Below, piece after piece: positions 35,955 through 44,325 of a stretch of 64,000 nt of DNA (position 1 is the stretch's first letter; every line of letters starts with the position of its first letter). The notes below the pieces were generated by a model that was not told the origin of the DNA, ran no database searches, and saw only the letters and a list, made by a program, of their open reading frames with translations. The stretch covers positions 56,878 through 120,877 of the forward strand of contig JABBOH010000005.1 of the NCBI GenBank assembly GCA_019351895.1, given 5' to 3'. A program made the translations under genes and the position numbers. This DNA comes from Pseudomonadota bacterium. GTDB taxonomy: Bacteria > Pseudomonadota > Alphaproteobacteria > Acetobacterales > Acetobacteraceae.

Positions 35955-36397
35955 CGTTTGTAGGGCAGGAACTTGCCGCTCAGCGTGATCTTGACGCGGT
36001 CGCCCTTCTGGTCGGGCTCACGCTCCAGCGCCATGTCGAAGTCGATCGCGCTCATGATGCCGTCGCCGAACTCCTCGTGGATCAGCTCCTTCCAGGTCGT
36101 GCCGTAGACCTGGAGCAACTCGTAGAAGCGGTAGATGAGCGGGTCGGTCGGCACCGCGGTCGGCAGCGAGCCTCGATACGGGATCTCCTGCAGGGTCGCG
36201 GTCTCATCGGCGTCGAGGTCCAGCAGCCGCGCGGCTTTCGCGGCGGTCTCGGACGTCATGGACATCTGGCCGAGGCAGGCGGCGCAGGTCCAGACGGGCG
36301 AGTGGCCGAGCGCCGTGGCGACAGCCTCCCAGGTCAGGCCCTTCCGCTTCTTGATGGCCAGGATCTTCTGGCCGAGCGCGGCCTTGGCGTCGTTCAT
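35948..36397 (-). CDS. cynS: Cyanate hydratase (cyanase)
   Basis: Converts cyanate and bicarbonate to ammonia and CO2. It has 149 residues: an N-terminal helix-turn-helix-like part (ILAIKKRKGLTWEAVATALG) and the C-terminal active-site domain with the run DPLIYRFYELLQVYGTTWKE carrying the catalytic Arg and Glu, and FGDGIMSAIDF with the catalytic Ser. Length and all key residues fit an active enzyme. A small membrane-protein gene precedes it by 24 bases, and a beta-carbonic anhydrase lies 1.1 kb upstream on the same strand. Confidence 0.96.
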   Translation of the reverse strand: MNDAKAALGQKILAIKKRKGLTWEAVATALGHSPVWTCAACLGQMSMTSETAAKAARLLDLDADETATLQEIPYRGSLPTAVPTDPLIYRFYELLQVYGTTWKELIHEEFGDGIMSAIDFDMALEREPDQKGDRVKITLSGKFLPYKRY

Positions 36398-36421
36398 CGG
36401 GAGGCCTCCTTGCCGGTGGCG

Positions 36422-36646
36422 TCACGCACGGCGCGGGGTGCCTGTCATGAAGCGCGCATCGCACCAGCGCAGCCCCCAGCCGATGAGATAGAGGATCGGC
36501 GCGAGCACCGCGCAGAGAATGGCGATGTCCTCGAAGACGAGGATCGCGGGATCGGCGAAGACGAGGTCGACGACGACCCAGGCGACGGCGAGCCACATCA
36601 GCGTCAGCGCCGCGGTGATGATCCCGCGGGAGAGATAGCGCAGCAT
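36422..36646 (-). CDS. Small two-helix membrane protein
   Basis: A 74-residue hypothetical protein. Two hydrophobic segments are visible, about residues 8-30 (IITAALTLMWLAVAWVVVDL) and 35-58 (AILVFEDIAILCAVLAPILY), with a basic C-terminus. I do not recognise the family. It sits directly before cynS on the same strand, so it could assist cyanate or bicarbonate handling, but that is only positional. GC and codon use match the neighbours. Confidence 0.6.
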   Translation of the reverse strand: MLRYLSRGIITAALTLMWLAVAWVVVDLVFADPAILVFEDIAILCAVLAPILYLIGWGLRWCDARFMTGTPRRA

Positions 36647-36782
36647 GAAGCGGCCTTTCGATTGCCGTGGGACGGACGCTCATCGGTCACGAGCACGCGC
36701 GGCATACGAACAGTGGGACCGGGCCGCCGCAAGCCCTTTTCGCGCCTCGCCGCGCCGGAATCACGCTGAACCTATGCTGGAC

Positions 36783-37457
36783 CTACGCTGTCCCGGGCGG
36801 CAGGTCCTGGGTTGTCTCGCTCTGCGAGTGGTTGGCGTAGGTCTTCCAATCGGGCTGGTAGTCGAGCGACTGGTTGCCCCAGACCGTCCAACCGGCGCGC
36901 GGGCCACGGGCGAAGAGTTCGAGGTAGGGTCCTGTGCTGCACGCCTCGATCAGCGGGTATTGCTCGTCGGGCTTGCGGCTGTGCTCGCGCTTCCGCGTGG
37001 CGAGGAAGTTCACCTGGGTGCGTCCGGCGACGGCGGTGCGGGCATTCGGTCCGCGCACGCCGAACAGCAGCAGCTCAGTGACGTTGCGGAAATAAAAGCC
37101 GACGCCGCGGCCGTCGGGGCCGCCGTCGCGGCGAATCTTGTGCCAGACGATGTTGGATTTATAGGCGAACCCCCAGGCCTTCAGCACCGCGAGGCCCTCG
37201 GGCAGCAGCGCGTTCGGAACCCAGAGGTACAGGTGAGCCGTAGGCGCCGCATGCGCGGCCACGGGCAAGCCCGCGATCGCCGGGAGGTCGAGCGTGCCAT
37301 AGCGGCTGAGGCGCGCATGTTCCGGCGCCACCTTGCCGGTGCGGTTGACGAACTGCCAGGGAGGATCGGCGAGGATCGTTCCGAACCGCTGCCCACCAAG
37401 ATCGGCGGCCAGCGCCGCGCCCGGTTCCAGGGAAGGTTCGGGTGTTCGCGGAAGCAA
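36783..37457 (-). CDS. MT-A70 family adenine N6-methyltransferase
   Basis: A 224-residue methyltransferase. The catalytic motif is GTILADPPWQF (DPPW) near residue 30, followed by a conserved aromatic run (HLYLWVPNALLPEGLAVLKA), WGFAYKSNIVWHK and the closing LELFARGPRAGWTVWGNQ, the signature of the MT-A70/Ime4-like group. Bacterial members are usually DNA N6-adenine methylases, often phage-borne. No restriction gene is adjacent. The start appears to be a TTG at 37457, three bases after the carbonic-anhydrase stop, so it is likely translated by coupling; the start is uncertain. Confidence 0.82.
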   Translation of the reverse strand: MLPRTPEPSLEPGAALAADLGGQRFGTILADPPWQFVNRTGKVAPEHARLSRYGTLDLPAIAGLPVAAHAAPTAHLYLWVPNALLPEGLAVLKAWGFAYKSNIVWHKIRRDGGPDGRGVGFYFRNVTELLLFGVRGPNARTAVAGRTQVNFLATRKREHSRKPDEQYPLIEACSTGPYLELFARGPRAGWTVWGNQSLDYQPDWKTYANHSQSETTQDLPPGTA

Positions 37458-37460
37458 CTG

Positions 37461-38072
37461 CTAGACCGGCTCGAACGCGCCATCCGCATTGAGGCGTGAC
37501 AGCATGCCGCTGCGGATATCGAAGGATGCGCCGTGCAGATGCAGACGCCCGTCATTGACCCGCGCGGCCACCCAGGGAAACGTCATGAGGTTGCGCAAGG
37601 ACAACTTGATCGCCTCGAATTCGCACATCTGCTGGCGCTTTTCCTCGACGGGCTCGCAGGCCAGCACGCGATCGCGCGCCTCCGCGGCGATCTCGACCCA
37701 GGAGGACATGAAGTCGAGGCGCTCCGCCGAGGCCGGATGCAGCAGGGCATGGATGCCGCCGCACATGGCATGACCCATGACGATCACATCCTTCACCCCG
37801 AGCACGCGCACGGCGAACTCGATCGCGGCGCTGGTGCCGTGGAAGGCGGTGTCGTCCTCGAAGGGGGGCACGAGATTGGCGACGTTTCGCACGATGAATA
37901 TTTCGCCCGGACCAACATCGAAGACCATCGCGGGATCGACACGACTATCCGAACAGGCGATGACGAGCGTCTCCGGCTGCTGGCCGCGCTGAGCCAGTGC
38001 CTCGAACCGCTCGCGGCGGCCCGGCCAGACGGTGTGACGAAAACGCCGGTATCCGCTGAGTAGGTTTTCCAC
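37461..38072 (-). CDS. Beta-class carbonic anhydrase
   Basis: Interconverts CO2 and bicarbonate. The 203-residue protein has the zinc ligands in VIACSDSRVDP (Cys) and VIVMGHAMCGGIHALL (His, Cys), the beta-class signature, and the FIVRNVANLVPPF loop. In other bacteria a carbonic anhydrase (CynT) is encoded with cyanase to retain bicarbonate; here cynS lies downstream on the same strand but two genes intervene. The MT-A70 gene follows at once. Confidence 0.94.
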   Translation of the reverse strand: MENLLSGYRRFRHTVWPGRRERFEALAQRGQQPETLVIACSDSRVDPAMVFDVGPGEIFIVRNVANLVPPFEDDTAFHGTSAAIEFAVRVLGVKDVIVMGHAMCGGIHALLHPASAERLDFMSSWVEIAAEARDRVLACEPVEEKRQQMCEFEAIKLSLRNLMTFPWVAARVNDGRLHLHGASFDIRSGMLSRLNADGAFEPV

Positions 38073-38186
38073 GGTGACAAATTACGGCGAGGCGCGCGCG
38101 TCGGCAATATCCTCCGGCATGAAACAGTTGTGGCGAAAACCGGCGACCGGTCCAACATGGCCCGTGGATCAGCGGAGGATCAGCAG

Positions 38187-39062
38187 ATGGATGTGGGTGT
38201 CATCGGGATGGGACCGATGGGGGGTGCCATGGCGCGCAGCCTGCTGCGGGCCGGGCATAAGGTAACCGTGTTCAACCGCACCCGCGCGCGCGCCGAGGCG
38301 CTGCAGGCGGACGGCGCGACGGTGGCGCCCTCGGCGGCGGAAGCCGCGGCGCGGGACGCGGTCATCACCATGCTGGCGACCGACGAGGCGGTCGAGAACA
38401 TGGTGTTCGGCGCGGACGGCGTGCTCGCCGGACTCGCGAAGGGCGGGATCCATATCTCGGGCAGCACGATCTCGCTCGATCTCGCGAAGCGGCTGGAGGA
38501 GGCGCATGGCGGTCTCGGGCAGGGCTTCATCGCGGCCCCGGTGCTCGGCCGTCCCCCGGCGGCGGAAGCCGGCAAGCTGTTCGTCATGGCGGGTGGCGAC
38601 GCCGCGCTCATCGAGCGGGTGAGGCCGGTGCTGGAGGCGCTGGGTCAGCGGCTGTTCGTCGTGGGCGACCGGCCGTACAAGGCCAGCCTCGTGAAGCTCT
38701 CGTGCAATTTCATGATCTTTTCGACGATCGAGCAGATGGCCGAGATCTTCGCCCTCAACCAGAAGGGCGGCGTGGACCGCGCGACCCTCTACGAGGTGCT
38801 GACGGAATCCCTCTTCGGCGCCCCGGTCCACAAGAACTACGGCCGTATCATCTTGGACGAGGCCTATGATCCGCCGGGCGCCCTTCTGGGTCTCGGAGCC
38901 AAGGACAACCGGCTAATCCTGGAAGCCGGGGAGGGGCTGGCCGTGCCGCTGCCCTTCGCCTCGATCCTGCGCGACCGCTTCCTGGCGAGCGAGGCCGTGG
39001 GCGACGGCGGGCTTGATTTCTGCGCGATCGCGAAGCGCGCGGCGGCGGATGCCGGGCTCTGA
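38187..39062 (+). CDS. NAD(P)-dependent 3-hydroxyisobutyrate dehydrogenase-like oxidoreductase
   Basis: A 291-residue beta-hydroxyacid dehydrogenase. The Rossmann motif VGVIGMGPMGGAMARSLLRA is at the start, the family motif SGSTISLDLAK follows near residue 95, and the catalytic Lys is in ASLVKLSCNFMIF. The ATG at 38187 directly begins the Rossmann strand and has GGAGGA upstream; a start at 38130 would add 19 residues. The substrate could be 3-hydroxyisobutyrate, tartronate semialdehyde or an imine. It converges with the DUF488 gene. Confidence 0.88.
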   Translation: MDVGVIGMGPMGGAMARSLLRAGHKVTVFNRTRARAEALQADGATVAPSAAEAAARDAVITMLATDEAVENMVFGADGVLAGLAKGGIHISGSTISLDLAKRLEEAHGGLGQGFIAAPVLGRPPAAEAGKLFVMAGGDAALIERVRPVLEALGQRLFVVGDRPYKASLVKLSCNFMIFSTIEQMAEIFALNQKGGVDRATLYEVLTESLFGAPVHKNYGRIILDEAYDPPGALLGLGAKDNRLILEAGEGLAVPLPFASILRDRFLASEAVGDGGLDFCAIAKRAAADAGL

Positions 39063-39069
39063 GGCATCG

Positions 39070-39549
39070 CTAGGGTTCGAAGCGGTGGGCCACCGTCAGG
39101 TGATCCATCGCGAATCCGTGGCGGGCCTGGAGCATCTCGCCCACGCGGCGGCGATGGCAGATGCAGGGATCGGCCTCGTAGCAGAGGAGACAGCTGAGCG
39201 AGGCTGACGCGGTTTCTGCGGCTTCCTGCAGAGCCGCCTGCGCCTCGGGCCGCGCGAGGCTGGTCTCGACGATCTGCCAGAACAGCGGCCACTGCCGGCG
39301 GCGGTTGGCTTCCCGTCCCGCGGCCGGTGTGCCAAGGGCCCGCAGATGCAGATAGCCGATCCCGGCTTCCGCCAACCCGGCCTGCAACTGGCGTTTCGAG
39401 AAACCGGCCCGGCGCGACAGCGGGAGGTCGCGCACGTCGATCACGGTCGCGACGCGCGCTGTCTGGAGCGTCGCGATGAAATCGGCGAAACCCGCCTTCT
39501 CGTAGCCGATCGAGAGAAGCCTCGGGCCCATCGCGTCACTCCCGGCCAT
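39070..39549 (-). CDS. DUF488 domain-containing protein
   Basis: A 159-residue member of a widespread family of unknown function. Signatures are LLSIGYEKAGFADFIATL near the start, VIDVRDLPLSRRAGFSK, and the cysteine-rich LLCYEADPCICHRRRVGEML, which is the conserved CxE-x-CHR stretch. Some relatives are found with DNA repair or phage-defence genes; here the neighbours do not suggest a role. Confidence 0.88.
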   Translation of the reverse strand: MAGSDAMGPRLLSIGYEKAGFADFIATLQTARVATVIDVRDLPLSRRAGFSKRQLQAGLAEAGIGYLHLRALGTPAAGREANRRRQWPLFWQIVETSLARPEAQAALQEAAETASASLSCLLCYEADPCICHRRRVGEMLQARHGFAMDHLTVAHRFEP

Positions 39550-39664
39550 TTTGCGGCCCCGCGTCGGGGTATGCTTGATTAGAATGACGTGGGTCTAGAG
39601 GCGGCACCGCCGACCGCCGACCGCCCACCGCCTGTCCTGAGCCAGCAGAAGGAAGCCGCAGCCT

Positions 39665-40453
39665 ATGACGCCAGCCAAGCTCAGCCTGACCGCAATCCTT
39701 TGCTGCCTGCTTCTGCTCGCGGCGCCGGGGGCGAAGGCCGCGGAACTGGCCGCCCACCGCGCGTTCTACCGGCTGACCCTCGATTCGACGGAGAACAGCG
39801 GCGTCACCAACGCGTCGGGCGCGATGGAGTACGAGGTGATCGATGGCTGCACGGGCTGGGCCACTCAGCAGCGGCTGGACATGACGGTCCTCGACCGGGA
39901 TGGCGGCGATACGCACACCGTCTCGGACTATTCCACCTGGGAGTCCAAGGACGGCGAGCACTTCCGATTCCGAATCACGCAGAACACGGACGACGACCGC
40001 GAGGTGAGGGCCGGCTGGGCGGAGCTTCCGCCGGGGAAGCCGGGTTTCGCCGTCTATACGCAGCCCGACAAGAAGCGGATCAGCTTGCCCGCCGGCACCG
40101 TGTTTCCGATGGCGCAGACGCGGGCCGTGCTGGCCGCGGCGCGAAAGGGCGACATGTTCCTGTCGCTGCCGGTCTTCGACGGGACCGCGAGCAGCGGTGC
40201 CGAGAACACCTTCACGGTCATCACCGCCCACGACCAGCTGGTGAAGAGCGCCTTCACGCCCCTGAGCAGCCTGCCGAGCATTTTCGTCCACATGGGCTAT
40301 TTCAACGCCGACCGTCGGCAGATGCTCCCCGATACGCTCATTTCCATGCGTTACTGGGACAATGGCGTCGCGGACTCGCTGCGCATGGACTTCGGGAATT
40401 TCAGGATGGCCGGCAAGCTCGCGGAGTTCAAACTGCTGCCGCACCGCTGTTGA
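39665..40453 (+). CDS. eipB: Cell-envelope integrity protein EipB (DUF1849)
   Basis: A 262-residue secreted protein with a signal peptide (about residues 1-25, ending PGAKAA). The mature protein matches the EipB beta-spiral family: AAHRAFYRLTLDST, EVIDGCTGWATQQRLDMTV, FRFRITQNTDDDRE and a C-terminal GKLAEFKLLPHRC. The Cys in DGCTGW and the penultimate Cys correspond to the conserved disulfide of the family. In Brucella EipB supports outer-envelope integrity. It converges with a CHAP-domain gene, three bases separating the stops. Confidence 0.88.
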   Translation: MTPAKLSLTAILCCLLLLAAPGAKAAELAAHRAFYRLTLDSTENSGVTNASGAMEYEVIDGCTGWATQQRLDMTVLDRDGGDTHTVSDYSTWESKDGEHFRFRITQNTDDDREVRAGWAELPPGKPGFAVYTQPDKKRISLPAGTVFPMAQTRAVLAAARKGDMFLSLPVFDGTASSGAENTFTVITAHDQLVKSAFTPLSSLPSIFVHMGYFNADRRQMLPDTLISMRYWDNGVADSLRMDFGNFRMAGKLAEFKLLPHRC

Positions 40454-40456
40454 GGC

Positions 40457-41026
40457 TCAGCTGCCCGTGCGCCATGCGGGCGTGGCGGCTTGGACCAGCG
40501 GAGGCGACGCGCCGGGCGAGACCGCGTTGCCGGGCCCGCTCAGGATGAAGCCGTAGGTGGGATAGACGGTGCTGCCCCAGCCGTTGATCGGCGGCCACCA
40601 AACGCGCACCGCCGTCCAGTTGTTCGCGGGTGATACATCGAGCACCGGCTGATTGCTGGTGATGCGATAGGGCAGCCAGTTCGCCTGTGTCACCAGCGCG
40701 CGCCGCGCCGAGAGGACGGAGGAGATCACGGCGAGATGGCCGCTCGGTAATTGGCCGGTGCGGCGGAAGACGAGCACGGCTCCCGGCGCGGGCACATCCG
40801 TCTCGATGAAGCGGCCGCGGGCCGCATCCCACCAGGACGCCGCGTTCCCGCTGATCGGAAGGCCGGTGACGGCGCGCGCATAGGGCACGCAGGTCATGGA
40901 GGTCGATGGTCCATAGGCCGCGTAGCCGCCGCCGCATCCGGCAAGCAGAACCGGCACGGGAAGGCTCATCCACAGCGCCAGACCGCGCCGCGCGCGCAAA
41001 CGACTGAGGCGTTTCCGGATGGTCAT
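40457..41026 (-). CDS. CHAP-domain putative lipoprotein / peptidoglycan amidase
   Basis: A 189-residue exported protein. The N-terminus has a basic region, a hydrophobic stretch and a lipobox-like LLAGC, suggesting a lipoprotein. The CHAP domain follows: STSMTCVPYARAVTGLPISG (nucleophile Cys near residue 46), NAASWWDAARGRF, and PSGHLAVISSV with the His. This is the usual cysteine/histidine amidohydrolase pair acting on cell-wall peptides. Neighbouring eipB also acts at the envelope. It is divergent from moeB. Confidence 0.85.
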   Translation of the reverse strand: MTIRKRLSRLRARRGLALWMSLPVPVLLAGCGGGYAAYGPSTSMTCVPYARAVTGLPISGNAASWWDAARGRFIETDVPAPGAVLVFRRTGQLPSGHLAVISSVLSARRALVTQANWLPYRITSNQPVLDVSPANNWTAVRVWWPPINGWGSTVYPTYGFILSGPGNAVSPGASPPLVQAATPAWRTGS

Positions 41027-41265
41027 TGCGGAGAATCCTGCCGGGGAGCGTAACGAGGAGAGATCCTAATGCAGAATATGATGAAAATCGTACAAATTGA
41101 TGACGCCATGCGGATCAGGCAGGGAGGAATCGGCTGGCGCGAGGAGCTGCCCCCGTTATGTTCCCGCCGCCGTTAATAAAGCGTTCTTGTTCTGATCTCG
41201 TACTACGCAGCGCCGCGCGTTGCTCACCTTGCGGGGCGCGTCGGGTTGGTGCTTTGGATGCGGGC

Positions 41266-42066
41266 ATGGAGTCTTCTGCAACCGCCGACGCGCCGGAAAC
41301 CGATCCCGATTTCAGCGAGGACGAGATCCAGCGCTATTCGCGCCACATCCTGCTGCCCGAGATAGGGGGTATCGGCCAGGCGGCGCTGCGCCGTGCCCGC
41401 GTCCTCGTGATCGGCGCGGGCGGGCTCGGCAGCCCGCTGTTGCTTTATCTGGCGGCGGGCGGCGTCGGCACCATCGGGATCGTCGACGACGACACCGTCG
41501 ACCTCTCCAACCTCCAGCGCCAGATCGCGCACGGAACAGCGGACCTCGGGAGCGCGAAGACGCAGTCGGCGGCGGCCGCGGCGCGCGCGATCAACCCGCT
41601 GGCCGACGTCGTGGAGCACAGGCTCCGGCTGACCGCGGCGGAGGCCGAGGCGCTGGTTCCGGCCTACGACATCGTCTGCGACGGCTCGGACAATTTCGCC
41701 ACGCGCTATCTCGTCGCCGACGCCTGCGTGCGGGCGCGGCGCACGTTGGTCTCGGCGGCCGTGCTACGGTTCGAGGGCCAGCTCAGCGTCTTCAAGCCGC
41801 ACCGCGACCCGCTCGGCCCCTGTTACCGCTGCCTCTATCCGGAGGCGCCGCCGCCGGGCTTCGCGCCATCCTGCGCCGAGGCGGGCGTGCTGGGCGCCGT
41901 GACCGGCGTCATGGGAACGCTGCAGGCGACCGAGACGATCAAGGAGATCCTGGGCATCGGCGAGAGCATGTCCGGCCGCCTCCTGCTGTGGGACGCGCTG
42001 GCCACCCGCTTCCGCACGATCCGGGTGCCGCGCGATCCGCATTGCCCTGTCTGCTCCGTTCGATGA
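41266..42066 (+). CDS. moeB: HesA/MoeB/ThiF family adenylyltransferase
   Basis: Activates the C-terminus of a ubiquitin-like sulfur carrier (MoaD, ThiS or similar) with ATP. It has 266 residues. The early motif RYSRHILLPEIGGIGQ leads into the nucleotide loop VLVIGAGGLGSPLL. IVDDDTVDLSNLQRQ, CDGSDNFATRYLV and the zinc CxxC pairs (CYRC; CPVC at the end) complete the family pattern. There is no C-terminal rhodanese domain. I chose the ATG at 41266 next to the conserved region. Its stop overlaps the next start by 4 bases, so the two products may act together. Confidence 0.93.
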   Translation: MESSATADAPETDPDFSEDEIQRYSRHILLPEIGGIGQAALRRARVLVIGAGGLGSPLLLYLAAGGVGTIGIVDDDTVDLSNLQRQIAHGTADLGSAKTQSAAAAARAINPLADVVEHRLRLTAAEAEALVPAYDIVCDGSDNFATRYLVADACVRARRTLVSAAVLRFEGQLSVFKPHRDPLGPCYRCLYPEAPPPGFAPSCAEAGVLGAVTGVMGTLQATETIKEILGIGESMSGRLLLWDALATRFRTIRVPRDPHCPVCSVR

Positions 42067-42446
42067 CGGCCGACGACCGCCTCAGCGTTCTGCTGCTGTC
42101 GGGCACCCATGATCGCGCCCATTATGCCTTCGTGGTTGCGGCCGGCGCGGCCGCCCTCGGCCGGCGGGTACAGCTTTTCGCGAGCAATGCCGGCTGTCAT
42201 GCGCTCCTCGACGACTGGTCGGGCCTGGAAGGCGCCGCGCGGGACGCCGTGCTGCGCGCGCGGGGCGTCGGAGGGCTGGCAGAACTGCGGGATGCCTGCG
42301 TCGAGCTTGGGGTCACGCTGCTCGCCTGCGAGGCTGGTTTGCGCGCCGAGGCCATTGACCCGGCGGGACTGATGCAAGGTGTCGCGGTCGCCGGAGTGGC
42401 ACGGTTCCTCGATGACGCCGGGCACGGCCAGATCATCAGCCTGTAG
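42063..42446 (+). CDS. DsrE-family protein
   Basis: A 127-residue protein with the DsrE/DsrF fold: LSVLLLSGTHDRAHYAFVVA and a second strand-helix VQLFASNAGCHALLDD. The conserved late Cys is in GVTLLACEAGLRAEA, the position that carries persulfide in related sulfurtransferases. It closes with VAVAGVARFLDDA. The ATG lies within the moeB stop (ATGA), so it is cotranslated with the activating enzyme; a role in sulfur transfer is a reasonable inference. Confidence 0.8.
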   Translation: MTADDRLSVLLLSGTHDRAHYAFVVAAGAAALGRRVQLFASNAGCHALLDDWSGLEGAARDAVLRARGVGGLAELRDACVELGVTLLACEAGLRAEAIDPAGLMQGVAVAGVARFLDDAGHGQIISL

Positions 42447-42485
42447 CTGCTTGACCTCGGCGCTCCGGCTTGGCACGCAGGCTCC

Positions 42486-43109
42486 ATGAGTACAAGGATC
42501 AGAACACGCGCCGTCTGCATCCGGGCCGGCGTCCTGGCCGCCAGCCTTGCTCTCGTGTCCCTGGCGTCCCCGCCCGCGCATGCGGCGCAGCCCCAGGGTG
42601 CGGACCAGAGCGCGGACCGAAGCCAGGCAGCGGCCGCTGCCAAGAAGAAGGCGGTCGACAACCCCAATATCGGTTCATCCACCGGGCTTCCGCTGCCGCG
42701 CTTCGTCTCGCTGCGGGCCGACGCGGTCAATCTCCGCGTGGGGCCGGGGGACCAGTATCCCATCAAGTGGGTTTATCACCGCGTCGGCCTGCCGGTGGAG
42801 GTGCTGCGCGAATTCGATGTCTGGCGCCTCGTCGTCGATTCGGACGGCAACAAGGGCTGGATGCATGAGGCGACGCTCATCGACACCCGCCACTTCGTGA
42901 TACCCGGGCAATCCCCGGTCACGCTCTATCGCAGCGCGAACGAGGCGTCGCGCGCGGCAGCCCAGCTCATGCCCGGCGTGGTGGGCCTGATCCAGCGGTG
43001 CAACGCAGGCTCCGACTGGTGCCACGTGCGCGTTGATCACAAGGGCGGCTGGCTGGAGCGGAGCCAGTTCTGGGGCAGCTTCCCGGGCGAGAAGATCCCT
43101 GCCAAGTAG
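42486..43109 (+). CDS. Secreted SH3-domain protein
   Basis: A 207-residue exported protein. A signal peptide runs to about residue 33 (SLASPPAHAA). After a Gln/Ala/Lys-rich linker come two bacterial SH3-like repeats: RADAVNLRVGPGDQYPIKWV with KGWMHEATLID, then SPVTLYRSANEASRAAAQLM with GWLERSQFWG. Such domains bind cell-wall peptides. It overlaps the start of the RNase E/G-like gene if that begins at its TTG. Confidence 0.88.
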   Translation: MSTRIRTRAVCIRAGVLAASLALVSLASPPAHAAQPQGADQSADRSQAAAAAKKKAVDNPNIGSSTGLPLPRFVSLRADAVNLRVGPGDQYPIKWVYHRVGLPVEVLREFDVWRLVVDSDGNKGWMHEATLIDTRHFVIPGQSPVTLYRSANEASRAAAQLMPGVVGLIQRCNAGSDWCHVRVDHKGGWLERSQFWGSFPGEKIPAK

Positions 43110-44232
43110 CGCGCGAAGCGGCGCCGATGTCATCATCCTCGCGACCTCCAGCCCCGGCGAGGTGCGCGCCCTCGCGCTCGACGACCGGGGGGCGGTGGAT
43201 TGCGCGATCGAGCGTCCGGGTGGTCCCCTGGACGTGGGGGACCGCGTCATCGGCCGCATCGGCAGCCGGGTGGCGGCCATGGCGGGCGCCTTCGTGGTGC
43301 TCCCAGGCGGTTCGGCGGACGGGTTTCTGCCCGACACCGCGGGAGGCCGCGGTCTCTCAGACGGCGCGCATGTCGCGCTCCGCGTGACGCGTGGGTCGCA
43401 AGGCGGAAAAGGACCCCGGCTCTCGGCGCTCGCTGAACCCGCCGAAGGGCCGGTGCGGCTTCTGGCTCGGGGCCCGGGCGCGATCGAGCGCCTCGCCCGC
43501 CTGCATCCCGAAGCGCCGATCAGTGTCGATCGTCCGGCGGTCGCGGCCGTTTTGCCTCCAGGGCTGCGGGCGCGGTCGACCGTAGGGCTCGGTGACTGGC
43601 GGGAGAGCGCGGTCGCGGCCTGGGCGGAATTGGCCGAGGGCATGGTCGACCTTCCCGGCGGTGCGCGCATGACGATCACGCCGACGCCCGCGCTCACTGC
43701 CATCGACGTCGATGCCGGATCGGCCACCGCCGAAAAGCGCGGGAAGAAGGAGGCGCAACTCGCGCTCAACCGTGCGCTCGCGCCCGCTATCGCCCGGCAG
43801 ATCCGGCTGCGGCATCTTGCTGGCGCAATTTTGATCGATCCGGCGGGGGTCGCCACACACGATCGTCAACAGCTCGCGGCGGCCTTCGGGGCGGCGCTCG
43901 CGGAGGATCCGCTGTCTTGCCGGTTCCTCGGTTTCACAGCCCTCGGCCTCGGGGAAATCCTTAGGCCGCGGCTCTATCCGCCGGTCCATGAACTGCTCGC
44001 AGGCAGCCACGCCCAGGCGCTGTCGGCCCTGGGCGCCCTCTGTGCCGCCTGGGAATCCCGCGCAGGTTCCACGGAGTTCATCCTGGCTGCGCCCGACATA
44101 CTGGGGGCGATTGCCTCCGACGCCGCGGCTATCGAGCAGTTTCGTGATCGCACGGGGCGCAGTCCCGCCCTACATGCGCATAGCGACGACAGCAGCCTGC
44201 ACCGGCGTTGGCGTCTGGTCACGAATTTGTAA
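43033..44232 (+). CDS. Ribonuclease E/G-like protein, short form
   Basis: A catalytic-core relative of RNase E/G. The first region (about residues 32-110) is S1-like, and the paired metal Asp motifs are MTITPTPALTAIDVDAGS and RHLAGAILIDPAG, as in the RNase E/G active site. The zinc-link cysteines and the C-terminal scaffold are missing. No ATG or GTG precedes the conserved VIILATSSPGEVRAL, so translation must begin at a TTG (43033, overlapping the SH3 gene) or a CTG near 43099, possibly by coupling. Small versions occur in alphaproteobacteria beside a full RNase E. Activity is uncertain. Confidence 0.78.
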   Translation: MITRAAGWSGASSGAASRARRSLPSSARSGADVIILATSSPGEVRALALDDRGAVDCAIERPGGPLDVGDRVIGRIGSRVAAMAGAFVVLPGGSADGFLPDTAGGRGLSDGAHVALRVTRGSQGGKGPRLSALAEPAEGPVRLLARGPGAIERLARLHPEAPISVDRPAVAAVLPPGLRARSTVGLGDWRESAVAAWAELAEGMVDLPGGARMTITPTPALTAIDVDAGSATAEKRGKKEAQLALNRALAPAIARQIRLRHLAGAILIDPAGVATHDRQQLAAAFGAALAEDPLSCRFLGFTALGLGEILRPRLYPPVHELLAGSHAQALSALGALCAAWESRAGSTEFILAAPDILGAIASDAAAIEQFRDRTGRSPALHAHSDDSSLHRRWRLVTNL

Positions 44233-44325
44233 CGCTGGTAAGGCAGGTGTCGGATTGTAGGCCCGGCCTGTTCGCGGGGATGGGGAACGTCAAACAGGCT
44301 TCAAACGGGGCCGTTCAGAGAGATC

